From positions 9,725,971 through 9,789,970 of the forward strand of contig OX336338.1 of assembly GCA_946902875.1 (NCBI GenBank): a stretch of 64,000 nucleotides of DNA. The letters are read 5' to 3'. The notes under the pieces are model-generated. The model ran no database searches, had not been told where the DNA came from, and saw nothing but the letters and a program-made list of their open reading frames with translations. Within the stretch, counting starts at the first letter, position 1; every line of letters starts with the position of its first letter. Origin of the DNA: Nematopogon swammerdamellus (Eukaryota > Arthropoda > Insecta > Lepidoptera > Adelidae). A program made the translations under genes and the position numbers. Below are positions 10,552 through 21,410 of the stretch, piece after piece.

Positions 10552-10557
10552 CAGATC

Positions 10558-10680
10558 AGTGTAGCTGACATGAAATGAAGGGAAGCACTGACATGGCACC
10601 TAGTTCACCCGGTGTTATAGGCTGACATCACGAATGCTGTAGATGGGGAAGCCAACCTTGTCAGTTTCCATAAAAAAAAG
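10558..10680 (+). mobile_element. SINE 3' half, continuation of the copy at 6305
   Basis: AGTGTAGCTGACATG through GTCAGTTTCCAT plus an A run. It starts at the SINE position directly following the break at 6557. Confidence 0.8.
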
Positions 10681-10831
10681 TATAGCCCATCTTCATGACA
10701 TTGAGCACTCTATCTCGCAAGAAATGCATTGCAGGAATATGTTACTAGAACATACGGGTCGGGCTGTCAATGCCTACAATGCAAAAAACCTATGTATTTA
10801 GTAAATAATTCACATCTCTCATCACATTTGC

Positions 10832-11214
10832 CAGCGTCGATAGCTCAGTGGTGCAGACAGTCGACTGTTGCTATTGATGATTAAGCAACGCTGGGCGCGG
10901 TCAGTACTTGGATGGGTGACCGCTCGACCGTTGGACGCTAACCGTGGTTCGGATTCCACGTAAAACTGCAGGTCCCTTCCCTTCTTACCTTACTAGGTGG
11001 TAGGCTTCAACCCGCCCGGGTTGGTACCACCGCACTGAATGAAACGTCGGTCGAAACGGCTATGTAAATAGTTTGTGTTTTCCGTCCAGTTCAGTGTAGC
11101 CGGCACGACCGAAGGGAAGCATTGATATGGCACCTAGTTCACCCGGTGTTATGGGCTGACATCCCGGATGTTGTAGGTGACGTAGCCAACCGTGTCAGTT
11201 TCCATAAAAAAAAA
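10832..11214 (+). mobile_element. SINE, full length
   Basis: A complete copy with tRNA-like head, 5S-like block (10883-10924), body and poly(A). Length is about 380 bases, consistent with the complete copies at 49711 and 54261. Confidence 0.85.
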
Positions 11215-12940
11215 CCTCATATTCTCTACTTCGCATTATGACTGTGCAGGTAGGTGTACATAATGCCTTAATAATAGAGCCTTCGCGAATTTGTAGCTTC
11301 AGAGGCGTTCACGTGCTAAACAAATGCCTTTATTCAAAGCAAATGAAGGGCGGTATTGTTTCACTTAGTTAACAATGCACGAGTATGTAATGCTACTTAA
11401 GTAAGAGAACGTTCACTCTTTGATTTTCTTGTACATTTAGGCCATTCTACCCACCTTGCTTACCTAGCTTACATTGTCGAGGCGACGACGTGCAAATATA
11501 TAACTGGAAGGTCATGTACAAAAATGTAGGTACATGTACAAAATGTACAAAGACGAAATTAATAAATATATGAGCGAAAAATATCACTAAATGACTCTTG
11601 TTATTGTTGAATGTAGTTCATTCGGTGACAAATATCACTGAATGAACTACTAACTTGAAATTTGGCATAAATCTGGGGGCTTTTCACGACATACACACCA
11701 ACTAACGGATATTAACGGGAAACGGATTTTATAAAACTTATAAACAAAAAAGATTGGTCGATCCACGAAATCGATCGGTCGATGTCGAAACCACAAGCAC
11801 GAAAGAACAAGGCAACACGAGCAACGGGAAAAATTATGAAAACCGTTCGAGTACGCACCGTTCGAGGACGTTCGTATGAAAAATATGAGCAATGGGAGAA
11901 GCAAAACAGCAAGCGAAGCCGGAGAGACATAGCCGGTGAGAGGGCGCAAAACGACAAGCAACGTGAAAAATTACTTTAAACCGTTCGAATATGCACTGCT
12001 AAAAATTCATAAGCGGTGAGGGCCGTCGGGCCTAGAGGGTCAAACTAAGCGTTGCATAGTAGTATATCATAAGTTTACTAGTATATATCGTAAGTCTAAC
12101 TGTCTCACACTTAGTTACTAGCATATCTTCTATTTTATGCAAAATGTAGTGTATGCCGACCAAAAGTTAGTATTCAGCTAAAATTTATATTATTCAAATT
12201 AAAATTTATTTTATTTCACAATAACATAAGTACGCATTGTCATTCAGAGCCTCTATACCTGAAAAATCTGTCTCGCATAGGCAGTTGTTGACAGTATTTC
12301 GTAAACATTGTGCGCTCATATAATCTGTAAGAGGTTTTTTTTTATGGAAAGCACGGCATATGGCGCGCACCAGACTAACGAAGAGGCGCAGTCCGAGAGG
12401 TAACAGTGTCACCGTGTAGGCAAGCTAGGACGAACCCTGGCGTACCGAGAGCGTCTGGCGAAACATGCTCGTAACTAAATTGCAACTCTCTCTCCTCTCT
12501 CTAGTGAGTTTAATGTGTGGTACCTCTATGAAGATCCATGGTTCGAGATCTAGAATCGGTTCTTTTTGACTTCAAAAAACTATTAGATACATCTTTAGAA
12601 CTCGGCCTCGAAATTTATCCGTCAAAGTGCGAATTATGGAGAAATTATAAATGAAACAAATATTAGACACATTTCACATTGCACCAAATATCAAAACCAT
12701 TCTCAAAGATAACATTACACTTCTCGGTGCTCTAGTATTTTAAGTAGCTATCAAAGCTGAACTAAGCATGGAATTGAATATTCCTTGCCATCCAACCTAT
12801 CTACGCAGCACCGACGCAGAGAAACTGAACACAGTTTTGTTGTTGACTTTTGACATAGATTTTGAAGACCCATCGTTTCTTGAAATCGCTCATCTATTGC
12901 ATCGCTAGGGTATGGAATTTGTCTACCATCGAGTGTGTTT
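11215..12940. other. No gene recognised
   Basis: Includes a block with repeated CGTTCGA-type motifs at 11830-11990 and a lysine/arginine-rich short ORF there, plus a GC-richer stretch at 12355-12470. I cannot assign either to a family. Confidence 0.5.
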
Positions 12941-13091
12941 CCCGTTACTTTCAACCTGGAGTCTTCAAACGTCGTATTAACAAGTTGGATAGCGCTTCCA
13001 TAGTCCGCAAATCTGCTGGTATGGCGTGACACTGAGCGTGGTTTTACGAGGTGAGGTCGATTTGGCTGTTCCGGGTACCTCTGGTCCTCTT
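12941..13091 (+). mobile_element. LINE 3' end (C-terminal ORF scrap plus tail)
   Basis: The plus frame reads FQPGVFKRRINKLDS and then stops, followed by CACTGAGCGTGGTTTTACGAGG and a poly(A) run. The aligned minus-strand copy at 34962-35180 gives FKPGVFKRRINRLDS. An F-K-x-R-x-N motif near a stop is typical of LINE endonuclease/RT C-termini. Shorter tails are at 48216-48322 and 60700-60812. Confidence 0.5.
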
Positions 13092-14704
13092 TTCATAAAA
13101 AAAAACATTTCAATAGATAATATTAAGATGTGGAGTAGAGCAAACTGTAAACTTAAAACAGCGCAGCATCTGCCCAACTTCGAACTTCTCAACTTCAATG
13201 CATAACTAATTAATTAACAATTTCAAGGAATTTTCTTGTGAGAAGTGCGATAAGTCACTGCATAAATTTAATATTGCGGGTATCCACATTTTTCTTTCCT
13301 ACATTATTATAAGATTCAACGTATCGTAATAATTTTCACTTACTTTACCGCGAGCGGAGCAGCGCGCACAATTAGTACAGTATAAAAGTACGAGTAGAAA
13401 ACAGAAGTATAGAAAGCGAGTATTCTGGCAGCTATTTTGCACTTGTCACACACCTATTAAGTATTAATGAAAGTTGTTGCCTAGAGGTTAGTACATGCGT
13501 TAATAATTCCATTACTTCTGATGTTGGAGCTCTTACCTCCACTAGCAGCCACCACCGTCTGAGAATGTAAGCATTTTGTAAAAGCTGGGCGCCAATTCAC
13601 TACCCACTCTTACATTGCACATAATTTCGAGTAAAATCCAAACCGACATTTATATCGAGAAAAGTTGTTATTTCTGGAAGTAATACAAACCTATACACCT
13701 ACATTTTTTATTTCAAAGGCGGAGCCTCAGGCGCTGCCAATTTCACCCCCGAAGAGGTGCCATTCCGGCCTGAAAGTGGAATAATGTCGCTGGGGAAAGG
13801 CTATTAAACCGCGATTTCAAGACCCCAGAATTGTATGAATAGGGAAATACATTCCTCGGAAGCCCATTCCCCGGAAGCCCATTCCACACCTAAGCAGTGC
13901 GACACAAGACATTTTTAGAAGATTTAGAGAATCTTCGGTCTTACTTTTATTGTTCAATACGGAATAGTATTAAATTTTCTCGAAATGCATAAACGTGTAC
14001 TCTCGATTCTTGATTATCTGCTACAGGATTGGCCTGCTGCTTACGCATTTCGTGTAATTCATTATTCGCACATAATAATACTTCACCGAATAAGCCTAAG
14101 GCAACCGACCTGGAAGTTACTCAAACTCTGCTCTTCTAAATTAATACCCTCTCATATTTGTTCAAACGTGTGATACGATTTAATAATTTATCTCCAATGT
14201 GCGCTAGACCGTAAGACTGGACGGGTACATTTCAAGTTATGCCAGTTTCGATTAAATTGAACATGGAACAACAAACCCTAACCGAATAAAATAGGTGTAT
14301 CGTGACGTAGCAGGGTTGACCCGAGCGGGATCGTAAAAAGCCACCCAACCGAGGACCTCTTGTAATAATAGTAATAACAAAACAGTTCATTGAGTGAGAC
14401 TTAAACTAAACTTTTACACCACAATTTTCCTATGAAGCAATTTCTACTTGTATGGGCGAGTTTAGCTACATACTCGGACTATCTTCATGTTATTATATTT
14501 GTTAGGTCTTATGTAAGTTAGGTACACCTAATGAAAAAGACTCACTCCAATACATCAGTATTTAACCAAAATTTAACATAGGACTTGTTTGTTCTAGTGG
14601 TACCTATGCCTTGATTCGATCACAATCGGTGTTGCCAGGTATTCTAACGCGTGTTCCTTCAGCCGATTGCACTCGATCCCCATGCTTCGCATACTGTTCG
14701 AATA
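13092..14704. other. No gene recognised
   Basis: AT-rich DNA. A small direct duplication of 'GGAAGCCCATTCC' occurs at 13858-13888. Nothing else is recognisable. Confidence 0.5.
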
Positions 14705-14942
14705 CAAGAACGTTAGAAGAGGTAAGGACGTCGGACCTTCCCCGCGCCAGCGTAACACGATATTAGTAAAAACGTACCAATACCATTGGTCGTTCGCCCG
14801 CTGGCCACATAGCGTCAACCTTCCCCCACCCGATACCACCCAATCAGAGCGCCGTCCACTCCGCTGCCCGCGGAGCTCGGCGACGCTGGTTCTCATACAA
14901 GCATTGGGCAGTGCGACGTCCCTACCTCTTCTAACGTTCTTG
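14705..14942. mobile_element. MITE-like element with 29-bp inverted ends
   Basis: CAAGAACGTTAGAAGAGGTA... at 14705-14733 is the inverse of 14914-14942, with one mismatch in 29. The interior is GC-rich and carries open frames on both strands, which look like composition effects. No clear target-site duplication is visible, so the superfamily is undetermined. Confidence 0.6.
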
Positions 14943-15611
14943 GCTACATACATAGGTGCCCACGACCTTCGTGTTCGTTCACAATGCTTGCTAGCGTGTT
15001 ATTACGTAGAGCGACCGACGAGGCTGGCGGCTGAAATATCGGACCGGCGGCGGCGGTATCACGTCGTACCCGAGTTAATTAAACGGTATTATTAAACAGG
15101 TATACGGAGTTATCTCCCGGAATCATCTAAAGATCGCATGAGCTCATTATTCCGCCCACCGTGATCTCTATTATTATATTTCTTCTCCATTATACGGGGT
15201 GCCTAAAGAGTATTCAGCCGGGCGAATACTGAGGCCATGTTCGCCTTGGCATATTCTGATCTGCGCATTCTCACTCCAATTAATTTAATTCACCGAACAG
15301 CTATTTTTCTGCTTCTACAAAGGCCTTCAATCTGGCGCAAATCTGAAAGCGAATATGTTTCTCCTCTTTTAATATTTTCATCGTTCTACATTCTGATCCT
15401 ACCGTAACACTCCAAGCAACACTGTACAAGCGACTGTCTGGTATAAAGTCAGTGTACTAAAAGACATTAGTTAAGTGGAGTTATGAGAATGCTTGAAACA
15501 TTGAACGAGAAACGGGTGAAAATAAGCAACGGAGAGACCTCTTCAACCACCGACGAAATTTCAAGGAGCAGGCGCTGTATAGGTATACCTACACCTGCTG
15601 CTTCACCGTTC
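14943..15611. other. No gene recognised
   Basis: No repeat family or coding region recognised; a CGGCGGCGG patch lies at 15040-15060. Confidence 0.5.
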
Positions 15612-15710
15612 GGAACCGGTGTAAAACTGTAGGTCCCTTCCCTTAGACCTTACTAGGTGGTAGGCTCAAATTGTAGCCGACTGGGTTGGTACCACCGTAC
15701 TGGATGTAAG
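15612..15710 (+). mobile_element. SINE body fragment
   Basis: GTAAAACTGTAGGTCCCTTC through TTGGTACCACCGTACTG. Head and tail are missing, and the copy joins another repeat at about 15710. Confidence 0.65.
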
Positions 15711-15731
15711 ATGGCCGCATAGCAGCCTCGG

Positions 15732-15778
15732 TTCAGGTGTCGTGCGCAGGACAACACGTCCTGCGCACGACACCTGAA
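15732..15778. repeat. Perfect 21-bp hairpin with 5-base loop
   Basis: 15732-15752 and 15758-15778 are exact reverse complements (core GTGTCGTGCGCAGGAC); the loop is AACAC. Confidence 0.95.
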
Positions 15779-15835
15779 AGCCATTGTCGTGCCTGCTGTT
15801 CCTGCGATCCTACTCCTTCGCCCGGAGCGAACCAA
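15770..15835 (-). repeat. Fragment of the 16895 repeat family, inverted
   Basis: CTGAAAGCCATTGTCGTGCC and GCTGTTCCTGCGATCCT are the inverse of 16907-16941. Confidence 0.7.
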
Positions 15836-16009
15836 TAGAAGCCGATATTCGTTTGGTCGGTTAAGTAACTTGTTAGCTCAGTGGTAAGCAGGGGCATGCA
15901 TCCCATAAAGGCAGAAAAGCACTGCCTACCCTGAGTAAAGTCCTAATTCCACCCACCCAAACAATCAAATTAAAACATATAGAACTACTCGACTTCACTA
16001 CAAAACAAA

Positions 16010-16320
16010 TGATTTAAAATTTGCCGCGCACTCCTCACTCTCGCTCGGCTCGGCTCGGCGCGGCCGCTCGCGCGGAGGCGCGGACGCAACGCCACCGCGC
16101 GGCAAAAGCACACAACACGGCTGCCTGGTGGTCACTCACACTATTACTCAAATCCTGCGTCATATACGCTGGAATTTTGCGTGTGTATGCGTGTTTCGAT
16201 GCGCGATTTAGTATGCCAGGGCAGGACTGCCTTTCACTAACACCACAATGCCTCGTAAAGTAGGTGCAGCTGGTCTAGCATCGTTCCCGCGCGCGCGCTC
16301 CGGAGCGCCGGGCAATTCTA
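16010..16320. other. GC-rich, CpG-dense patch
   Basis: Contains CGGCTCGGCTCGGCGCGGCC and CGCGCGCGCTCCGGAGCGCC in otherwise AT-rich DNA. No convincing gene or promoter can be called; it may belong to a repeat. Confidence 0.45.
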
Positions 16321-16564
16321 GTCAATGAATTGGTTGTCTGTTTCTATACTTTATAAAGAAGTTTTTATATATTTTCAAAAGGATAGATCTGAGGTGCACT
16401 GAAAAAATAATAATCTGCTGGAACTTCTTCATGTGGACATGAAGATGTAAGAGATGAAAACCGGGCTGAGGTAAAAATTAAAATGAATTCAACTTGTTTC
16501 TAAATTAAGTACTTATTTTGAATCTTAATTGCTGCCTGCCTACCCGGTCTAGAATGTATGTGCA

Positions 16565-16640
16565 CGCCACTGGTGGTAAGCATGTAGGGTTTGCATTTTT
16601 TGGACCATGGGTTCGAATCCCACCAAATCTTTTTGGTTTT
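16565..16640 (+). repeat. tRNA-like SINE head fragment
   Basis: CACTGGTGGTAAGCATG and ATGGGTTCGAATCCCACCA resemble tRNA-derived A-box and B-box regions, and are followed by T-rich sequence. Confidence 0.45.
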
Positions 16641-16649
16641 TTTTTGCTT

Positions 16650-16770
16650 TTTTTTCTTTTTTAAGCAATGTTACGGTGTTTAAAATGTTTTAGGGTGTTT
16701 AGTTTTTTTTATAACCACCTAAGAATTATTTTCGCAAATACAAACTTGTAACAAAAACGACATGCACAGC
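16650..16770 (+). repeat. Dispersed repeat shared with 57020-57125
   Basis: AAGCAATGTTACGGTGTTTA, then TATAACCACCTAAGAATTAT and ACAAAAACGACATGC. The same blocks occur inverted at 57020-57125. Confidence 0.75.
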
Positions 16771-16784
16771 CTCAAAATTAGGTT

Positions 16785-16841
16785 AGGGTTAATATATAGA
16801 AGATGCGTCGCGTAGCTACGCATCTTCTATATATTAACCCT
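16785..16841. repeat. Perfect 24-bp hairpin with 9-base loop
   Basis: 16785-16808 (AGGGTTAATATATAGAAG...) is the exact reverse complement of 16818-16841. Confidence 0.95.
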
Positions 16842-16894
16842 GGTTATATTTTTTTTAAACCACCAAAACATCATTTATTTATCACTTCAAGGAG

Positions 16895-17096
16895 TGGTTC
16901 CGCAGGATCGCAGGAACAGCAGGCACGACAATGGCTTTCAGGTGGCGCACCGGTGTTGTCCTCTAGTCCAGTATAGCCAGCAATCCAGGGAAGTCTCCGG
17001 TATGGCACCTACCTTCTCGGAGGTGATATTGGCTGGTCGGAGCATGTGCTTTGGCCCCTCCGGCTCAGCCACTCATACCAGATTACATAAAAAAAA
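16895..17096 (+). mobile_element. Poly(A)-tailed retroposed repeat, second family
   Basis: GGGAAGTCTCCGGTATGGCA, CCTACCTTCTCGGAGGTGAT, ATTGGCTGGTCGGAGCATG, ending CATAAAAAAAA. A second copy is at 52507-52612. Its middle aligns loosely with the 3' half of the main SINE (GGGAAG...GGCACCTA...GGTG...GGCTG). Confidence 0.65.
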
Positions 17097-18373
17097 TATG
17101 CAGAACTAATTATTCTTTCCATACTCATAATATTATCCGTGCCATACGCAGTGATACGTAAATTCTAATTTTTTTAAACAAAACAGCTTTAATAATGACT
17201 AACAACCACGGTAATTTAAAAACCCATATATGTAAATTCTTATCGTAGTATACACTATATTTCAACTATTTTTCTAGGCAGAAAGAGAAATATCACAATG
17301 GAATTAGTTAATTAAAACTTAGACATTAACATTATTTGGCTAGGCTATGTGCATATATTTAAGAATAATATATTATAATGTAATTGGCTGTATGTTTCAT
17401 GTATAATTAATAAGATAAAATTATTTATTAGTAGCTTACTGTTATACCATAAGCTACTATTAAACATTGCCATTCCCTGTAACTTCTTATATACAAAGTT
17501 ATCCACAATCAATTACCAATTGGAAGAAAAAAGTGAGCTAAAGATACACATACGTACAATTATTTAAATAATTCTTTACTATTTTTTATTTAGAATAGCT
17601 TTCAAATGTGTTTTTTTTTATTTAGCTTGTAAATTTTTGTAATTTTAATACCACCTTTTAAAATAGCACCACCGTACCACATACTTTTAATTTTAAACGA
17701 TTTTAATCAATTAAGTGACTCATATTTGCCCTCCGTTTTTCACACATAATGACTGCAACTGAAGCATTTTAATAAATTGTTAAGAATCATGGTGTGCAGT
17801 AGCATGATTTCTTTCAGCTTCTTTTTATTCAATATGTAATTTTTCAATAACGAAAAACTTAATAGGTACTCTATTAAATGTTTTTAATTATTGAAACATT
17901 GCAAGTATATTTGGACACTTTCCTCAAAAAAATTATCATCGATAAAAAAATAACTTTCACCTCCTGCTTGAAACCAATTCGAAGTGAATCTTATTGGAGC
18001 GCCAAGCCGCAGAGCAGCAGCGCGGCCTCCTCGCGCCGCCGGAAATGCCTACAATGAGATACGCGCGACGCCAAAGCGGGTAGTTAGAACTTTTCCGGGA
18101 ACCAATTTGCTCACCAAGTATCTGCTTAGTCAAATTCTCCGTTGAGTGAATAAGTCTCTTGTATGGAGAGCTCTTTGTCATAATTACATCCGCTGCGAGA
18201 AATTCGCGAGACATCAGTGAGAGCTATATAGGAGCGGGGGGACGGAATGAGGGAATGAAGTAGAAGGAAAGAAGGAGGGATCGGCTCCGGAGAGCGCAGG
18301 CAGCCTTTGCATCACGCCAGCTCCATTCCAAGTTAAGCACGACGTGAGATCGCGAACGGATATAAGTACCGAT
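17097..18373. other. No gene recognised
   Basis: AT-rich to about 17960, then a GC-richer block to about 18330 (CGCGGCCTCCTCGCGCCGCC). The latter has a modest minus-strand ORF without recognisable motifs. Confidence 0.5.
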
Positions 18374-18613
18374 TTACAGCCTTATCCCATACGGCGACGT
18401 GGACTGTCCTGAGCCTTCAATCTCACGGTATGTCGCATGAATATCTTCGACGATCAGCTGCCTCACAGCGTTGCTGTTTTCTTGGTTCATGGCGGTTTTT
18501 GGAAGGCCTTTACGTGGTTTGTCACTGAGACTAGATTGTCCACGTTGAAATTCGAAATAACAGCGTTCCACAGTTCCAGCAAGGCAGACGTTGTAATAAT
18601 ACAGTTCGGTCAA
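18374..18613 (-). pseudogene. mariner-type transposase N-terminal remnant
   Basis: The minus-strand translation contains YFEFQRGQSSLSDKPRKGLP and AVRQLIVEDIHATYREIEGS. These match the second helix-turn-helix region of mariner transposases (the F-x-R-G-x-x-S-x-x-D-x-x-R-x-G-x-P and V-x-x-L-I-x-x-D-x-x-x-T-Y-R-E-I-E patterns). The upstream DNA-binding part and the whole DDE catalytic domain are missing; the frame degenerates after REIE. No inverted terminal repeats were seen nearby, so this is an old scrap, not a mobile copy. Confidence 0.75.
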
Positions 18614-18773
18614 TCAAAAACCTTGTTTTGTTTTCGGCTTTTAAATTCAAAAACTTTTTTTTTATAATCGCGCGATGTTTGCATACGACATGACTTAAAA
18701 GGCTGCCTGCGTAGAGCAAAAGACTCAAGTGTAGGGACAGCAAATAAAATATAATATTGCTCTGTATATAGTA

Positions 18774-18995
18774 CAAGCTGTGCCCGCGGCTCCGCCCGCT
18801 CTCATATTTCACTTCACTGCTAACCTCATAAGCCATTTAGCGTGATAGTAAGTAGCCTATAGTTGATGGGAAGAATCAAGCTATCCGTAGATTTTTTTTT
18901 ATTAAAATCGGTCCAGTGGTTCTCGAGTTATAAGCGGACAGACAGACATACACTCAGACACTCAGACAGAAAGCAGACGTTGGATTTTATTATAG
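18774..18995 (-). mobile_element. Non-autonomous Helitron-like repeat
   Basis: On the minus strand it ends GGCGGAGCCGCGGGCACAGC, like the Helitron 3' ends elsewhere in the window. It also contains a CAGACAGACA microsatellite and a TATAATAAAATCC start. The terminal CTAG is altered. Confidence 0.5.
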
Positions 18996-19665
18996 GTAAG
19001 GAAGGAAGGATAAGGATTCATGAATCGACTTGTTCGGCGGCGGTCAGCCCCCAGGCAACATTCTTGCGATCGCTCCATTGATTTTATAGGGGGAGTCAGA
19101 TGTACCGTCAGCGATGTTTTAAAGGTAACATGAAATTAGTCTTCAATTATGTCCTAAGATGGCGCCAGGAGTATCGAATTTAAATTAAATTATTTATTAT
19201 ATTTTTAAATCTGCTAATTATAGAACGATGCTAAGTGGGAACAGCATAGTTAAATTTAAAGATTATTTTATATTAAGTAAAAATTTCAAAATAGTGTATT
19301 TTAAGGTTTTCATAATTTTTCCAATAAATATTTTCATGTTTTGTCAGTCCGTGAGCTTGGCGGATAAAATGTATAATTTCGCCGCTTCTGCATCATAGAT
19401 GTCAGACCAAAGTTAGGTTGTCCTATTTGTCTATAGATGGCATGCCTATTTCTTATTATATTTTTAGTTGCCAAATACCCACCAACCAAATCTGCGTGCA
19501 ATTCAAATACGCGCGTGCGGTTAGGATAAAGTGGAGATACCTTCTTTAAAATTATATTTTTTTACCTCACCACCTTTGAAAACGGAAACAAACACGATGG
19601 ATTAAATATAATAATAATAATAAAAATCGTTAGCCATTTATAAGAAAATCGACCTCATCGAAATA
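18996..19665. other. No gene recognised
   Basis: AT-rich, no recognisable gene or repeat family. Confidence 0.5.
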
Positions 19666-19950
19666 ATTTGTATGACAGCTACCCTTATTTTTTTAAATAA
19701 AAAAAAACTAAAAAAGGTACCCCTAGATAATCGTTTCAAACTACTAAATATGAATTTTCAACGAAATCGGTTGAGCGGTTGAGGCGCAACGTCGCTGGAC
19801 ACATTGCCATAGACAAATTTGTATGACGGCTACCCTTATTTTTTCGAATTTTGAAAAAGTAAAAAAATTTACCCCTAGATTATCATTTCAAACTACTAAA
19901 TACGAATTTTGAACGAAATCGGTTGAGCAGTTTAGGCACAAGGTCGCTGG

Positions 19951-19980
<30 letters not shown>
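19666..19980 (+). repeat. Two tandem ~150-bp repeats ending in (AC)n
   Basis: AATTTGTATGACAGCTACCC...CGTCGCTGGACACA occurs at about 19666-19806 and again at about 19817-19960. The second copy runs into an (AC)n microsatellite at 19949-19978. Confidence 0.85.
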
Positions 19981-19981
<1 letters not shown>

Positions 19982-20034
19982 TGTTTCTCAAAACCACTTT
20001 TTTGGGATCGTTGACAGATATATAGCCCAAATCT

Positions 20035-20117
20035 GTACTGTGTCGGGCCGGTACTTTAAAAGAATAGCCCCACTGCATCTCTCCCCGTGTATGTCGTAAA
20101 AGGCGACTAAGGGATAT
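20035..20117 (+). repeat. TCGTAAAAGGCGACTAAGGG dispersed repeat, 5' part
   Basis: GTGTCGGGCCGGTACTTTAA through GCATCTCTCCCCGTG and TCGTAAAAGGCGACTAAGGG, then an abrupt change to SINE sequence. Longer copies are at 28838-29400 and 36105-36430. Confidence 0.75.
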
Positions 20118-20362
20118 GACCCCCTTCTTATATTACTAGGTGGTAGGGTTTAACCCGCCCGGATTGGTACCACCGCACTGAATGAAAGGTCGGTCCAAAC
20201 GGCTATGTAAATAGTTTGTGTTTTCCGTCCAGTTCAGTGTAGTCGGCACGACCGAAGGGAAGCACTGACGTGGCACCAAGTTCACCCGGTGTTATGGGCT
20301 GACATCACGGATGTTGTAGGTGATGTAGCCAACCGTGTCAGTTTCAATAAAAAAAATAAAAA
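20118..20362 (+). mobile_element. SINE 3' two thirds
   Basis: Starts near CCTTCTTATATTACTAGGTG and ends GTGTCAGTTTCAATAAAAAA. Its 5' third is replaced by the TCGTAAAAGG repeat. Confidence 0.8.
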
Positions 20363-21029
20363 AATTAGTCGCATTCTCAACTTCGACATTTTGGAGGATC
20401 ACAATACTTCCTTTCTCCTTACAGTCGCTCGAAAGTAAAAAGCCACCTCCATAGTTTTTAGCCGTTGCGGCAATTTATCGATCGACGCGCGACGTTCGCT
20501 TGTTTTGGAACACGCAAATGTTTGCGTGGAGCGTGCAGGCAAGCGATACGGGTTACTTCGCGTGGAAAAAGGATGACACAATATCGATGCGATCTCTTGA
20601 GACGGTCGGTTCTATATTCACGCGATACGCACACTACCATAATCGCGGTGTCTCGTTTTAGTAATAGTTGAAGTATGAACAAAATGTCTTTGAGTATGAA
20701 GTACGGAGTCCAGGCACCGAATTAAAAAAAGTTGAGTCCAGGGTTATTTTTTCCATCTACGATGCTGCTGGTGGTGTTATACCAAAGACATTAACTTTTA
20801 ATCTCTTTGTGTTATACCAAAGAGATTAAAAGAGGGTGGGTTTAATGTATTTGTGATAAACTTTACAGAATATATAAGTCAATGATATTTTATATAAAAT
20901 TGTAAAATTGTAGATTTTACCGACGACGACACGACGACAAATAAAATAAAAAAATAGTAAATCTGATTTAAATGCAAAATTGATAATAAACCATCGCTTC
21001 TCTTATATTCTCTATCTTTTTCGGGAGGA
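20363..21029. other. No gene; small hairpin inside
   Basis: The only structure noted is a 15-bp perfect hairpin at 20795-20832 (CTTTTAATCTCTTTG and its inverse, 8-base loop). The overlapping short ORFs at 20400-20680 on both strands have no recognised motif. Confidence 0.55.
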
Positions 21030-21410
21030 AGGAAGGGATTCCTTCCTCGCCCATCTCTCACTCACCTCTCTCCCTGTCTTCTCTCCTCGATCCCGCCTTC
21101 CTCCCCTCCTTTCCCTCACCCTTCACGGACCCCCTCTTTGCCACCTTCCCTTTCGCCCATTCCCTCCCTCTCTCCCTACTTCCCTTCCTCCCCTCATGCC
21201 GCCCCTCCTTTCCATCACCCTCGCATTCCATTCCTCCCCTACTACCCCTCATCCTGTCCGCAACCCCCTCTTACCCCGCCCCTTCCCCCTTCCAACCTCT
21301 CACTCCCTCGATATCCATTCCTCCTCGTTCCCTCTACTACCTCCCTCCCCCACACCTACCCTCATTCACTAACCCTTCCTCCCTCCATACCTCTCCTCCT
21401 CTTCTTCTTT
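21030..21410 (+). repeat. Pyrimidine (C/T) tract, about 380 bp
   Basis: Almost entirely C and T (for example CCCCTCCTTTCC, CTCCCTCTCTCCC). It ends at the T-rich end of an inverted SINE. Proline/serine/leucine-rich ORFs here are composition artefacts. Confidence 0.9.

Noticed and set aside
15860..15960. GTTAGCTCAGTGGTAAGCAGG as a tRNA
   Set aside because: Only an A-box-like string; no B box or cloverleaf could be found downstream.
20399..20682. Overlapping ORFs on both strands
   Set aside because: Mutual antisense frames in a moderately GC region, with no recognised motif and no splice context.
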